From: an uncultured bacterium
GTDB taxonomy: Bacteria > Bacteroidota > Bacteroidia > Sphingobacteriales > Sphingobacteriaceae
DNA length: 13,275 nt
Direction: 5' to 3'
Assembly (NCBI GenBank): GCA_903958995.1
Contig: CAJBVG010000317.1
Coordinates: forward strand, 1-13,275
In this document: positions 7,141 to 13,188 of the stretch, piece after piece
Layout of the letters: every line of letters begins with the position of its first letter
Position numbering within the stretch: position 1 is the stretch's first letter
Translations under genes and position numbers: made by a program
The notes under the pieces: generated by a model
Seen by the model: only the letters and a program-made list of their open reading frames with translations
The model's database searches: none
Told to the model about the DNA's origin: nothing

Positions 7141-7259
7141 AGAATTGAGATGTTAGTCCCGATAGCTATCGGGATGAGAAATATACATTCTGCATTTATG
7201 TTACGATTTACCCTGTCTTACAACTAACAGCTAAATCTAATATCTAAAATCTCAATTCT
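7141..7259. repeat. 11-bp inverted repeat enclosing palindrome copy 1, with 7-nt words
   Basis: AGAATTGAGAT (7141-7151) is the exact reverse complement of ATCTCAATTCT (7249-7259), 97 nt apart, and the palindrome at 7157 lies between them. The right arm is part of a run of heptamers (TAAATCT, AATATCT, AAAATCT, CAATTCT at 7232-7259). The stretch holds no gene that I can find. Confidence 0.55.
7157..7174. repeat. 18-bp perfect palindrome, copy 1
   Basis: TCCCGATAGCTATCGGGA is a perfect palindrome, identical to the copy at 11707-11724 and one base away from the copy at 10488-10505. It lies between the rplQ terminator and the lipoprotein gene, is GC-richer than its AT-rich surroundings, and is not part of any reading frame. 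It looks like a dispersed intergenic repeat, comparable to REP elements in character though not shown to be one. Confidence 0.85.
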
Positions 7260-7298
7260 TATTTTCTATTTTATTATATTCGCTTTCTATTTTTTGAA

Positions 7299-8375
7299 AT
7301 GAAAAACATAAAATTACTTTTAGTTGCCTTTGTAAGTGGAATGCTATTTAACGCCTGCTCTACCGATTTCGAAGTTGCTGCTCCTTATAAAGAAATTCCT
7401 ATTGTAGTAGGTATGCTGAATAAGTCGGACTCGATTCATTACATCAAAGTAAACAAAGCCTATTTAAATAAAGACGGAAGTGCTTATACTGCTGGTAGTG
7501 TATTGGATTCGAATTTATACCCTTACCCTTTAAGTGTTAAGCTATATGCCTTCAATGCCATTGGAGTAGCTATAGATAGTGTGAGTTTAGATACTGTACA
7601 TCTTGCAAAAGATCCAGGTACTTTTCAAACTAATAATGTTATTTACGCTACACCTCCTTATAAATTACGTTATTTATCAGCAGTTAATAAAGACACTGTT
7701 TGGGCGAGTTATCGCGTAATAGTTCGTAGAGCATCAGATCATAAATACATCGCATCTTCTTCTTGTAATATTGTCGGCGAATTGCGTTTTAAAACTACAC
7801 CTCGAGAAATTGATTTATATAATACAATACCTACTGCATCATTACCTGAATACAAACTCCAAACGATGGTTTGGTATGCGCCTAGAAATGGAAAAAGATT
7901 CTCTTCTCTTTTACGTTTTCGTTTCCGAGTACAAAATGATGCTACTGGTGAAGATTACCTAGATTCAGTTGATATGCAATTGATGTCAAATAAACGAATT
8001 GCTGTAAATGAAACCAATAGTACTATTAGTTATATTTTATCCGGACAAGCATTTTATACTAATTTACAAATTCATTTAGACCCATTGCCGAGTGCATACC
8101 GAAGAGTATTTGTTGCTCCATTGGAATTCCATTTTGAATTTGCTGGCGAAGAATTGGATACCTATATGGAAATCAATAATTCAACAGTGAATTTAAGTGA
8201 TGTTACTCCAGAGTACACCAATATCGATGGCGGTTTAGGCATCTTCTCTTCACGAACACGCAAGAAATTCAACGATATCAAACAAGTCAACCTTTCTCTT
8301 AACTCTATATCAGGATTGAAAAACAATTCTATTGTAGGAAGAGGTGCAGGGGCTAATGACTTAGGTTTTAGATAG
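7299..8375 (+). CDS. Predicted lipoprotein of unknown function
   Basis: The 358-residue product starts with a lysine and a hydrophobic segment (LLLVAFVSGMLF, residues 6-17) ending at Cys20 in the context FNAC, a plausible signal peptidase II site. It is therefore probably a lipid-anchored envelope protein. After the Cys the mature part begins STDFEVAAPYKEIPIVVGML, followed by SDSIHYIKVNKAYLN. I recall this layout from large, poorly characterised Bacteroidota lipoprotein families (DUF4249-like), but I cannot assign it to one. No catalytic motif is visible. It stands alone between the ribosomal operon and dnaK, with its own terminator at 8403, and ends in TAG. ATG 7299 is chosen because it gives the complete signal peptide. 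Confidence 0.85.
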   Translation: MKNIKLLLVAFVSGMLFNACSTDFEVAAPYKEIPIVVGMLNKSDSIHYIKVNKAYLNKDGSAYTAGSVLDSNLYPYPLSVKLYAFNAIGVAIDSVSLDTVHLAKDPGTFQTNNVIYATPPYKLRYLSAVNKDTVWASYRVIVRRASDHKYIASSSCNIVGELRFKTTPREIDLYNTIPTASLPEYKLQTMVWYAPRNGKRFSSLLRFRFRVQNDATGEDYLDSVDMQLMSNKRIAVNETNSTISYILSGQAFYTNLQIHLDPLPSAYRRVFVAPLEFHFEFAGEELDTYMEINNSTVNLSDVTPEYTNIDGGLGIFSSRTRKKFNDIKQVNLSLNSISGLKNNSIVGRGAGANDLGFR

Positions 8376-8402
8376 ACGAATCATTTAATAACGATTTATG
8401 AC

Positions 8403-8430
8403 AAAACGACACCTCAACAGTGTCGTTTTT
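8403..8430 (+). terminator. Intrinsic terminator of the lipoprotein gene
   Basis: AAAACGACAC (8403-8412) pairs perfectly with GTGTCGTTTT (8420-8429) around a CTCAACA loop, giving a 10-bp stem that ends in five T residues (8426-8430). It lies 28 nt after the TAG stop and separates the lipoprotein gene from dnaK. With A on the opposite side of the stem it could also work in reverse. Confidence 0.85.
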
Positions 8431-8448
8431 CTTGTTTTAGCAGTATCC

Positions 8449-8478
8449 TTGTCGCTTTTTTGTCGAAAATTAGGTTTG
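8449..8478 (+). promoter_or_regulatory. dnaK promoter, Bacteroidota type
   Basis: TAGGTTTG (8471-8478) matches the Bacteroidota -7 consensus TAnnTTTG exactly, and a TTG (8449-8451) lies 19 nt upstream, as expected for the -33 element. Transcription would start near 8485, giving a leader of about 50 nt before ATG 8537. It is located directly after the lipoprotein terminator, so dnaK appears to have an independent transcription unit. I see no CIRCE-type inverted repeat (the HrcA operator) in the leader. Confidence 0.6.
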
Positions 8479-8536
8479 GCACAAGCATTGAACAAGGGGT
8501 TATAGTAAAATTAATAAGAAAAAATACCATAAAAAT

Positions 8537-10432
8537 ATGTCAAAAATTATTGGAATCGACTTAGGAACAACGAACTCATGCGTAGCCGTAATGGAAGGTA
8601 ATGAGCCCGTAGTAATTCCTAACTCAGAAGGAAAAAGAACAACTCCATCTATTACCTCATTCGCGGATAATGGAGAGCGTAAAGTAGGTGATCCTGCTAA
8701 ACGTCAAGCAATCACTAACCCAACAAAAACGATTTATTCTATTAAACGTTTTATGGGTAACAGCTTCAACGAAGTAACAACTGAAGCTGGACGTGTACCT
8801 TACAAAGTAGTTAAAGGAGAAAACAATACACCACGTGTTGAAATCGATGGTCGTTTGTATACTCCACAAGAATTATCAGCAATGATTCTTCAAAAAATGA
8901 AGAAAACAGCTGAAGATTATTTAGGTCAAGAAGTGAAAGAAGCAGTAATTACTGTTCCTGCTTACTTCAACGATGCTCAACGTCAGGCTACCAAAGAAGC
9001 GGGTGAAATTGCAGGTTTAACTGTTCGTCGTATTATCAACGAACCAACTGCTGCAGCATTAGCGTATGGCTTAGATAAAGCACACAAGGATATGAAAATT
9101 GTAGTGTTCGACTGTGGTGGTGGAACGCATGACGTATCGGTGTTAGACTTAGGTGATGGTGTGTTTGAAGTAAAATCTACGGATGGTGATACTCATTTAG
9201 GTGGTGATGACTTCGACCAAGTGATTATAGACTGGTTAGCGGACGAATTCAAAGCTGATGAGAACATTGACCTACGTAAAGATCCAATGGCCTTACAGCG
9301 CTTAAAAGAGGCTGCTGAGAAAGCGAAGATTGAGTTGTCATCAACATCAACTTCAGAAATCAATTTGCCATACGTAACAGCAATTGATGGAGTGCCTAAA
9401 CACTTAGTACGTAGTTTAACTCGTGCGAAGTTTGAGCAATTAGCAGATTCATTAATCAAAAGAACAATTGCACCTTGTGAAAAAGCATTGAAAAATGCTG
9501 GATACCAAAAATCAGATATCGATGAAATTATTTTAGTAGGTGGATCAACTCGTATCCCAGCGATACAAGCCGCAGTAGAAAGTTTCTTCGGTAAAGCTCC
9601 ATCAAAAGGAGTGAACCCTGATGAAGTAGTTGCAATTGGTGCAGCCATTCAAGGTGGTGTATTATCTGGTGATGTAAAAGATGTATTGTTATTAGACGTT
9701 ACTCCTTTATCATTAGGTATTGAAACCATGGGTGGTGTGATGACGAAATTAATTGAATCGAATACTACGATTCCAACTAAACGTTCGGAAACATTCTCTA
9801 CAGCTTCAGACTCTCAACCAACAGTAGAAATACACGTGTTGCAAGGTGAACGCCCAATGGCAAATGCAAATCGTACGATTGGTAGATTCCATTTAGATGG
9901 TATTCCACCAGCACCTAGAGGAGTTCCTCAAGTTGAAGTAACTTTTGATATTGATGCGAACGGTATCTTACACGTAAGTGCAAAAGATAAAGGAACCGGT
10001 AAAGAACAAAAAATTCGTATCGAAGCGAGCTCTGGATTAAGTGATGATGATATCAAGAAAATGAAAGAGGAAGCAGAAGCAAATGCTGATAGCGATAGAA
10101 AAGTAAAAGAGGAAGTAGATAAATTAAATGCTGCTGACTCCTTAATTTTCAACACCGAAAAACAAATTAAAGAATACGGTGATAAATTATCAGGCACTAA
10201 CAAAGAAGCAATTGAAGCGGCATTAACAAAATTGAAAGATGCTCACGCTGCAAAAGATTTCGATGCGTTAGATGCTGCACAAATTGAATTAACAAATGCA
10301 TGGAACGCTGCATCAGAAGAGTTGTACAAAGCAACACAAGAAGCAGGCGCAGAAGGTGGAGCAGCAGACGCAGGTCAAGCAGCACCATCGGATGATAATG
10401 TGCAGGATGTTAATTTTGAAGAAGTAAAATAA
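8537..10432 (+). CDS. dnaK: Molecular chaperone DnaK (Hsp70)
   Basis: DnaK is an ATP-driven cytosolic chaperone working with DnaJ and GrpE. The 631-residue product has the nucleotide-binding domain (IIGIDLGTTNS 4-14; GGGT 194-197; VGGSTRIPAIQ about 337-347), the interdomain linker with VLLLDVTPLSLGIE, the substrate-binding beta domain (TTIPTKRSETFSTASDSQP, and HVLQGERPMANANRTIGRFHLDGIP), a helical lid and an Ala/Gly-rich tail ending DVNFEEVK. In the phosphate-2 motif the usual DLGGGTFDVS reads DCGGGTHDVS (Cys193, His198), while the phosphorylatable Thr197 and Asp199 remain. I believe this variant occurs in other Flavobacteriia-like DnaKs. Neither dnaJ nor grpE is adjacent, so it stands alone. 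Confidence 0.98.
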   Translation: MSKIIGIDLGTTNSCVAVMEGNEPVVIPNSEGKRTTPSITSFADNGERKVGDPAKRQAITNPTKTIYSIKRFMGNSFNEVTTEAGRVPYKVVKGENNTPRVEIDGRLYTPQELSAMILQKMKKTAEDYLGQEVKEAVITVPAYFNDAQRQATKEAGEIAGLTVRRIINEPTAAALAYGLDKAHKDMKIVVFDCGGGTHDVSVLDLGDGVFEVKSTDGDTHLGGDDFDQVIIDWLADEFKADENIDLRKDPMALQRLKEAAEKAKIELSSTSTSEINLPYVTAIDGVPKHLVRSLTRAKFEQLADSLIKRTIAPCEKALKNAGYQKSDIDEIILVGGSTRIPAIQAAVESFFGKAPSKGVNPDEVVAIGAAIQGGVLSGDVKDVLLLDVTPLSLGIETMGGVMTKLIESNTTIPTKRSETFSTASDSQPTVEIHVLQGERPMANANRTIGRFHLDGIPPAPRGVPQVEVTFDIDANGILHVSAKDKGTGKEQKIRIEASSGLSDDDIKKMKEEAEANADSDRKVKEEVDKLNAADSLIFNTEKQIKEYGDKLSGTNKEAIEAALTKLKDAHAAKDFDALDAAQIELTNAWNAASEELYKATQEAGAEGGAADAGQAAPSDDNVQDVNFEEVK

Positions 10433-10468
10433 TTCGTATGCTCGTGTGCTCGTGAATCGTGTGCTCGT

Positions 10469-10521
10469 AAAAAAAATAGCCTTGAAGTCCCGATAGCAAT
10501 CGGGATCAGGGCTTTTTTTTT
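10469..10521. terminator. Compound bidirectional terminator between dnaK and the lipocalin gene
   Basis: The outer stem AGCCTTGA (10478-10485) pairs with TCAGGGCT (10506-10513), followed by nine T residues (10513-10521). On the minus strand the same stem is followed by T after one base (plus-strand A run 10469-10476), so it can end both converging genes. Its loop is filled by TCCCGATAGCAATCGGGA (10488-10505), which forms a 7-bp stem of its own. Eight outer bases on each arm are identical to the rplQ terminator. Confidence 0.9.
10488..10505. repeat. 18-bp palindrome, copy 2 (one-base variant)
   Basis: TCCCGATAGCAATCGGGA differs from the two perfect copies (7157, 11707) by one base near the centre (A for T at 10498). 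It occupies the loop of the dnaK terminator, where the rplQ terminator has only a few bases. Confidence 0.8.
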
Positions 10522-10572
10522 GTTTCGATTTTTATGAGCACACGAGCACACGAATCACGAGCAAACGAACTG

Positions 10573-11085
10573 CTACTTTTGTAGCGTTACCTGCAACTTC
10601 GCCAAATCAAACCCTTTCGCTTTTACTCGTTCCAGGATGCCATCGTAAACGGCTTGGTCCATGTGTGGACTACGAGATAGTATCCAAAGGTATTCGCGGT
10701 TAGGGTGGCCGACTACGGCGTAAGTATAATCACTATCTAAATCGATGATCCAATATTTTCCTTTAAAGGGCCAGAAGAATTGTACTTCTAATTTTGCATT
10801 ACCAGAATTCTCTACTACAAAAGCTTTCCCTTTGATGCCCGATTTTTTCCCATTCACGCTATCCTTGTTGCAGGCATTTTCTACGATTACATAACCATCA
10901 TTCGTAGCGGTGTATTCGGCAGTTGTGCAAGTGCAACCTTTCTGGAATCGTTGCGGATATGAAGCTATTTCGTACCATTTCCCGGCATATCTTTTAATGT
11001 CGACACTCTTTACGGTTTCGAGCGGTTGTTGCTTTGTAGAGCAACCGAATAATGTTGCTATTAATATAATGAGGGCTTTTTTCAT
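10573..11085 (-). CDS. blc: Lipocalin lipoprotein (Blc family)
   Basis: Bacterial lipocalins of the Blc type are outer-membrane-anchored beta barrels that bind fatty acids or lysophospholipids, probably in membrane maintenance or stress. The 170-residue product has a signal peptide with lipobox LFGC and Cys15 as the lipidation site. The lipocalin signature GKWYEIASYPQRFQKGC (35-51, with Gly35 and Trp37) follows. Conserved barrel segments include YWIIDLDSDYTYAVVGHP (111-128) and LWILSRSP (133-140), with Arg138 in the expected third motif. Length is typical. It converges on dnaK and shares its terminator. The family is clear, but the ligand is not visible from sequence. Confidence 0.92.
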   Translation of the reverse strand: MKKALIILIATLFGCSTKQQPLETVKSVDIKRYAGKWYEIASYPQRFQKGCTCTTAEYTATNDGYVIVENACNKDSVNGKKSGIKGKAFVVENSGNAKLEVQFFWPFKGKYWIIDLDSDYTYAVVGHPNREYLWILSRSPHMDQAVYDGILERVKAKGFDLAKLQVTLQK

Positions 11086-11121
11086 GATTCGTTTTTGGTT
11101 TTCTTAAAGTTAAGCTTTTTT

Positions 11122-11177
11122 GAATTAGGAATTATGAATTATGAGTTTTGAGTTATGAATTATGAGTTTTGAGTTTT
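11122..11177. repeat. Eight tandem 7-nt words upstream of the lipocalin gene
   Basis: The segment divides without gaps into eight heptamers: GAATTAG, GAATTAT, GAATTAT, GAGTTTT, GAGTTAT, GAATTAT, GAGTTTT, GAGTTTT. The words form two alternating families that differ at few positions. It lies just upstream of the minus-strand lipocalin gene (starting 37 nt before its ATG), so it would be in or near that gene's promoter region. Confidence 0.8.
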
Positions 11178-11258
11178 AATACATAGTACATCCTTTCTAG
11201 CAATAATTTAGTAGTAAAAACAATTTGTTAAAAAGTATATAATTATTTACTTTTCAAT

Positions 11259-11654
11259 GTGAAAAAATCTAAAAAGAAAATCATAGTTAAAGTAGAGAAA
11301 ACCAAATCTGGTTATTCTGCTTATGCTGTTGAGTATAATGTTTATTCAACTGCAAAGTCTATTAATGAGTAGTACATACATTTATTAGAAGCTTTGAATT
11401 TCTACTTTGAAGAAGAAGAAATAGAGATAACTGCTGATCAATTAATGTTACAAATTGAGCTACATCAATTCTTTCAATACTATAGAGTACTTAATGCAAA
11501 TTTTCTTGCGCAACGCATCGGAATGAATGCCACATTATTATCGCAATATGTTAGAGGGGTGAAACAACCATCACAAAAGCAAACACAAAAAATTCTTCAA
11601 GGCATACAACTTATCGGTAAAGAACTAAGTGATTTCGATTTCATCCAAAAATAA
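11259..11654 (+). pseudogene. HicB-like antitoxin with HTH domain, broken by an in-frame TAG
   Basis: From GTG 11259 the frame reads KIIVKVEKTKSGYSAYAVEY and on to KSINE, hits TAG at 11370-11372 (codon 38), and continues in the same frame with YIHLLEALNFYFEEEE and on to TAA 11652-11654. Read through, it gives 131 codons before the stop. The layout is that of a HicB-type antitoxin: an RNase H-like partial beta fold with the SGYSAYA motif, then a Cro/C1-like helix-turn-helix (LAQRIGMNATLLSQYVRGVKQPS, about 83-105). No frame shift is needed; one T-to-A change of a Leu TTG would explain it. A TTG at 11394 could restart translation of the C-terminal part. No hicA-like toxin gene is visible nearby, so the partner is missing or elsewhere. 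Confidence 0.75.
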
Positions 11655-11779
11655 TTCTAAATTCTAAATTCTAAATTCTGAATTTTAAATTTTTCACCAG
11701 TCACCATCCCGATAGCTATCGGGAACCAATCACCAGTTACCATCCTTAACTTACGACTTAAAACTTAAAACTTACAATT
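11654..11779. repeat. Heptamer-word array interrupted by palindrome copy 3
   Basis: From 11654 the sequence runs in 7-nt words: ATTCTAA three times, then ATTCTGA, ATTTTAA, ATTTTTC, ACCAGTC. After the palindrome (11707-11724) the same period continues with CACCAGT, TACCATC, CTTAACT, TACGACT, TAAAACT, TAAAACT, TACAATT (11731-11779). The words drift stepwise from one to the next. It begins at the last base of the broken hicB stop codon and makes up the first third of the 355-nt spacer before the XRE gene. Confidence 0.75.
11707..11724. repeat. 18-bp perfect palindrome, copy 3
   Basis: TCCCGATAGCTATCGGGA, identical to the copy at 7157-7174. It is embedded inside a heptamer array: ACCA precedes it and ACCAAT follows, both variants of the array's own word, so it looks inserted into the array. 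Confidence 0.85.
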
Positions 11780-11897
11780 TTCTCTCTACGTAGTTGTTTT
11801 TCACCCAATCTTCCTTTAAACGATCCATTCGCATTTTTTCATTTTTTTTTCTGCAAATTTTAGCAAAATCACTACGTAGTTTTACGTATTGTGGATG
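11772..11897 (-). pseudogene. Possible C-terminal remnant of an unidentified gene
   Basis: On the minus strand the frame is open for 41 codons between two TAA stops (11898-11900 and 11772-11774). It encodes HPQYVKLRSDFAKICRKKN, then EKMRMDRLKEDWVKNNYVER and KL. The composition (Lys, Arg, Asp, Trp, Tyr, helix-like) looks like a real protein end and not like the biased repeats beside it. The only ATG codons are internal (the first at 11832-11834, leaving 20 residues), so it is unlikely to be a complete gene. I do not recognise a family. It fills the middle of the 355-nt spacer between the broken hicB and the XRE gene. The rest of that spacer holds repeats and a candidate operator. Confidence 0.3.
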
Positions 11898-11934
11898 TTA
11901 TGTATTAAGGGGATATTTGGTAGGGATGGTGTTG

Positions 11935-11965
11935 TAGCAGATTTGCCACTATTCCATATCTGCTA
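11935..11965. promoter_or_regulatory. Candidate operator: 8-bp inverted repeat upstream of the XRE gene
   Basis: TAGCAGAT (11935-11942) and ATCTGCTA (11958-11965) are perfect reverse complements separated by 15 nt. They lie 24 bp upstream of a TATGTTTG -7-like box, so the right arm abuts where the -33 element would be. Small XRE proteins commonly bind such inverted repeats near their own promoter. This is inferred from position only. Confidence 0.35.
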
Positions 11966-11988
11966 TTACATACTGAATAATTTAAAAT

Positions 11989-11996
11989 TATGTTTG
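11989..11996 (+). promoter_or_regulatory. Candidate -7 box for the XRE gene
   Basis: TATGTTTG matches TAnnTTTG exactly and ends 13 nt before ATG 12010, so the transcript would have a very short leader. No good TTG or TTTG lies 19-21 nt upstream (the sequence there is ATTAC), so the promoter would be weak or depend on an activator. Confidence 0.35.
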
Positions 11997-12009
11997 TTGA
12001 AATAGTATT

Positions 12010-12231
12010 ATGACTAAAGAAAAACTTGTAATTGCTGTAGGAAAGAGAATTAGACATATACGGACTGATAAGGGGCTTAGTATAGAAAAATTAGCCTTAT
12101 TGTCTGGTTTATCTTACTCACAAGTTATTCGAATTGAAAACGGAAAAATTAATACCAGTATATATCAACTCCATCTTATTGCTCGCACCTTAAAAGTTGG
12201 TCTCATGGAGTTTTTTGAAGGGGTGGATTAA
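12010..12231 (+). CDS. Small XRE-family transcriptional regulator
   Basis: This 73-residue protein is essentially a single Cro/C1 helix-turn-helix domain: GKRIRHIRTDKGLSIEKLA (11-29) supplies helices 1 and 2, SGLSYSQVIRIENGKIN (32-48) the turn and recognition helix, and IYQLHLIARTLKVGLMEFFE (51-70) the last two helices. It would bind DNA as a dimer and most likely act as a repressor. No sensor or toxin domain is attached and no cognate toxin gene is adjacent. It lies 355 nt after the broken hicB and 90 nt before the T9SS protein gene, on the same strand. Its target cannot be told from sequence; the inverted repeat at 11935 is a candidate. Confidence 0.88.
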   Translation: MTKEKLVIAVGKRIRHIRTDKGLSIEKLALLSGLSYSQVIRIENGKINTSIYQLHLIARTLKVGLMEFFEGVD

Positions 12232-12262
12232 TTGAAAATTAGGAGGTAATTTTTTATCTCTT

Positions 12263-12303
12263 TTATTCGCGATTACTTTAGTCTTGAACTTTATCACGAA
12301 TAA
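12263..12303. other. 10-bp near-perfect inverted repeat upstream of the T9SS protein gene
   Basis: TTATTCGCGA (12263-12272) pairs with TCACGAATAA (12294-12303) at 9 of 10 positions across 21 nt. The loop contains TACTTTAG (12274-12281), one base off the TAnnTTTG box. It ends 18 nt before the ATG at 12322. It could be an operator, a short terminator-like fold after the XRE gene, or chance. Confidence 0.35.
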
Positions 12304-12321
12304 TCTTTAAATTAGATTATC

Positions 12322-13188
12322 ATGAAAATTATTTACGCTATAGTTCTTTTTTTGTTTTCGATTACGATTACAAAAGCATCTAATTCTACATTAATAGATA
12401 CTGTCAATGTTGAAATACAATCGGATGAAGCTTGTCCGGGAGCAATTATTAATTTTCATGTAATTAACAAATCGACAACACCTTTAGATAGTATTTGGTG
12501 GAGAGGAGATTTTGATGTAATTAGCAATTATTATTTTTTTTATAAATATGGCAGTGCTTTAAATAATAATGTGCTAAATCCTCATTGGATATTTTTTTCA
12601 AATAATGGCATCGGAAAATTTCCGGTTTCAATTGAAGTGAAAAACGTGTTGGGTTTTTATAAAACTTATTACGACACTGTAGAAACTGGTGAACCTTGGG
12701 TACATATCATTAATGATCCTTCAACTTGTTGTGGTTTAAATGATACTATTAAAGTAGATGTGCGATTTTTAACGAAACCTTATAATACTTTACAATGGAT
12801 TGATAATACAACAGGTGCTCTATTGTCTTTTCAAGACAAATTCCCAGTATCCTTATTAGCAGGCAGGACAAGTATTGATTTAAAAGTACGCATTGAAGAC
12901 TCTAAAGGTTGTACAGCAGAAGTAACAAAATTTTTCAATTTAACTACTCCTGTTTCTGCATCTAAACGAGATCGTTTAATTATTTCCCCTAACCCCACAA
13001 GCAACAACATCTTTGTATCCGGTCTCTCCGAAACAGATGACAACCTCGCAATTCTATACAATGCACAAGGCAAAGTAATAATGAACTTCAAAGCGGAGAA
13101 TAATATTCCAATAGATTTGAGTTCATTAGACAATGGAGTTTACCTCCTGAAAGTAGGTCAGGTAGTGAAGCGAGTGGTGAAAATGTAG
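12322..13188 (+). CDS. Secreted protein with C-terminal T9SS type A sorting domain
   Basis: The 288-residue product starts with a signal peptide (hydrophobic residues 3-17; cleavage likely near KAS at 18-20), so it is exported by Sec. Two beta-rich segments follow: about 25-120, beginning with an ACPG motif as in PKD-like modules, and about 128-208 with paired cysteines 136-137 and Cys197. The C-terminal 70 residues are a type IX secretion sorting domain: LIISPNPTSNNIFVSG (219-234), LAILYNAQGKVIMNF (242-256), IDLSSLDNGVYLLKV (264-278) and the basic end VVKRVVKM. Such domains pass cargo across the outer membrane, where they are usually cleaved and the protein attached to the surface. It has no catalytic motif; a structural or adhesive role is a guess. 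It ends in TAG. Confidence 0.88.
   Translation: MKIIYAIVLFLFSITITKASNSTLIDTVNVEIQSDEACPGAIINFHVINKSTTPLDSIWWRGDFDVISNYYFFYKYGSALNNNVLNPHWIFFSNNGIGKFPVSIEVKNVLGFYKTYYDTVETGEPWVHIINDPSTCCGLNDTIKVDVRFLTKPYNTLQWIDNTTGALLSFQDKFPVSLLAGRTSIDLKVRIEDSKGCTAEVTKFFNLTTPVSASKRDRLIISPNPTSNNIFVSGLSETDDNLAILYNAQGKVIMNFKAENNIPIDLSSLDNGVYLLKVGQVVKRVVKM

Larger units (their letters stand above)
10433..10569. repeat. Outer 39-nt inverted repeat around the dnaK terminator
   Basis: The arms at 10433-10471 and 10531-10569 are reverse complements in two blocks: 13 of 14 positions at the outer ends and 14 of 15 at the inner ends, with a 10-nt central mismatch. Both arms are built from variants of an octamer (GTGTGCTC; GTATGCTC on the left). 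The mismatched centre is the same words in a different order. It encloses the compound terminator and lies between the convergent dnaK and lipocalin genes. Confidence 0.75.

Noticed and set aside
7771..7962. 63-codon alternate frame inside the lipoprotein gene
   Set aside because: It overlaps the lipoprotein frame entirely and shows no motif.
7299..8375. Assigning the lipoprotein to a SusD or TonB-linked uptake system
   Set aside because: No SusC/TonB-dependent receptor is adjacent, and the sequence lacks SusD features that I could recognise.
9193..9648. 151-codon open frame on the minus strand inside dnaK
   Set aside because: It is antisense to a strongly conserved dnaK region, has no recognisable motif, and reflects the codon pattern of the real gene.
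11086..11258. A hicA toxin gene upstream of the broken hicB
   Set aside because: The stretch is mainly a heptamer array and AT-rich sequence with no open frame of HicA length.
4600..11779. CRISPR array
   Set aside because: The repeats are 7-8-nt tandem words or isolated palindromes, with no regularly spaced 25-40-nt repeats and unique spacers, and no cas genes are present.
12241..12247. AGGAGGT, a perfect Shine-Dalgarno-like sequence just after the XRE gene
   Set aside because: No start codon or open frame follows at the right distance, and none of the genes in this window uses such a site.
12831..13133. 100-codon minus-strand frame at the end of the T9SS protein gene
   Set aside because: It is antisense to the well-supported sorting domain and has no start context.
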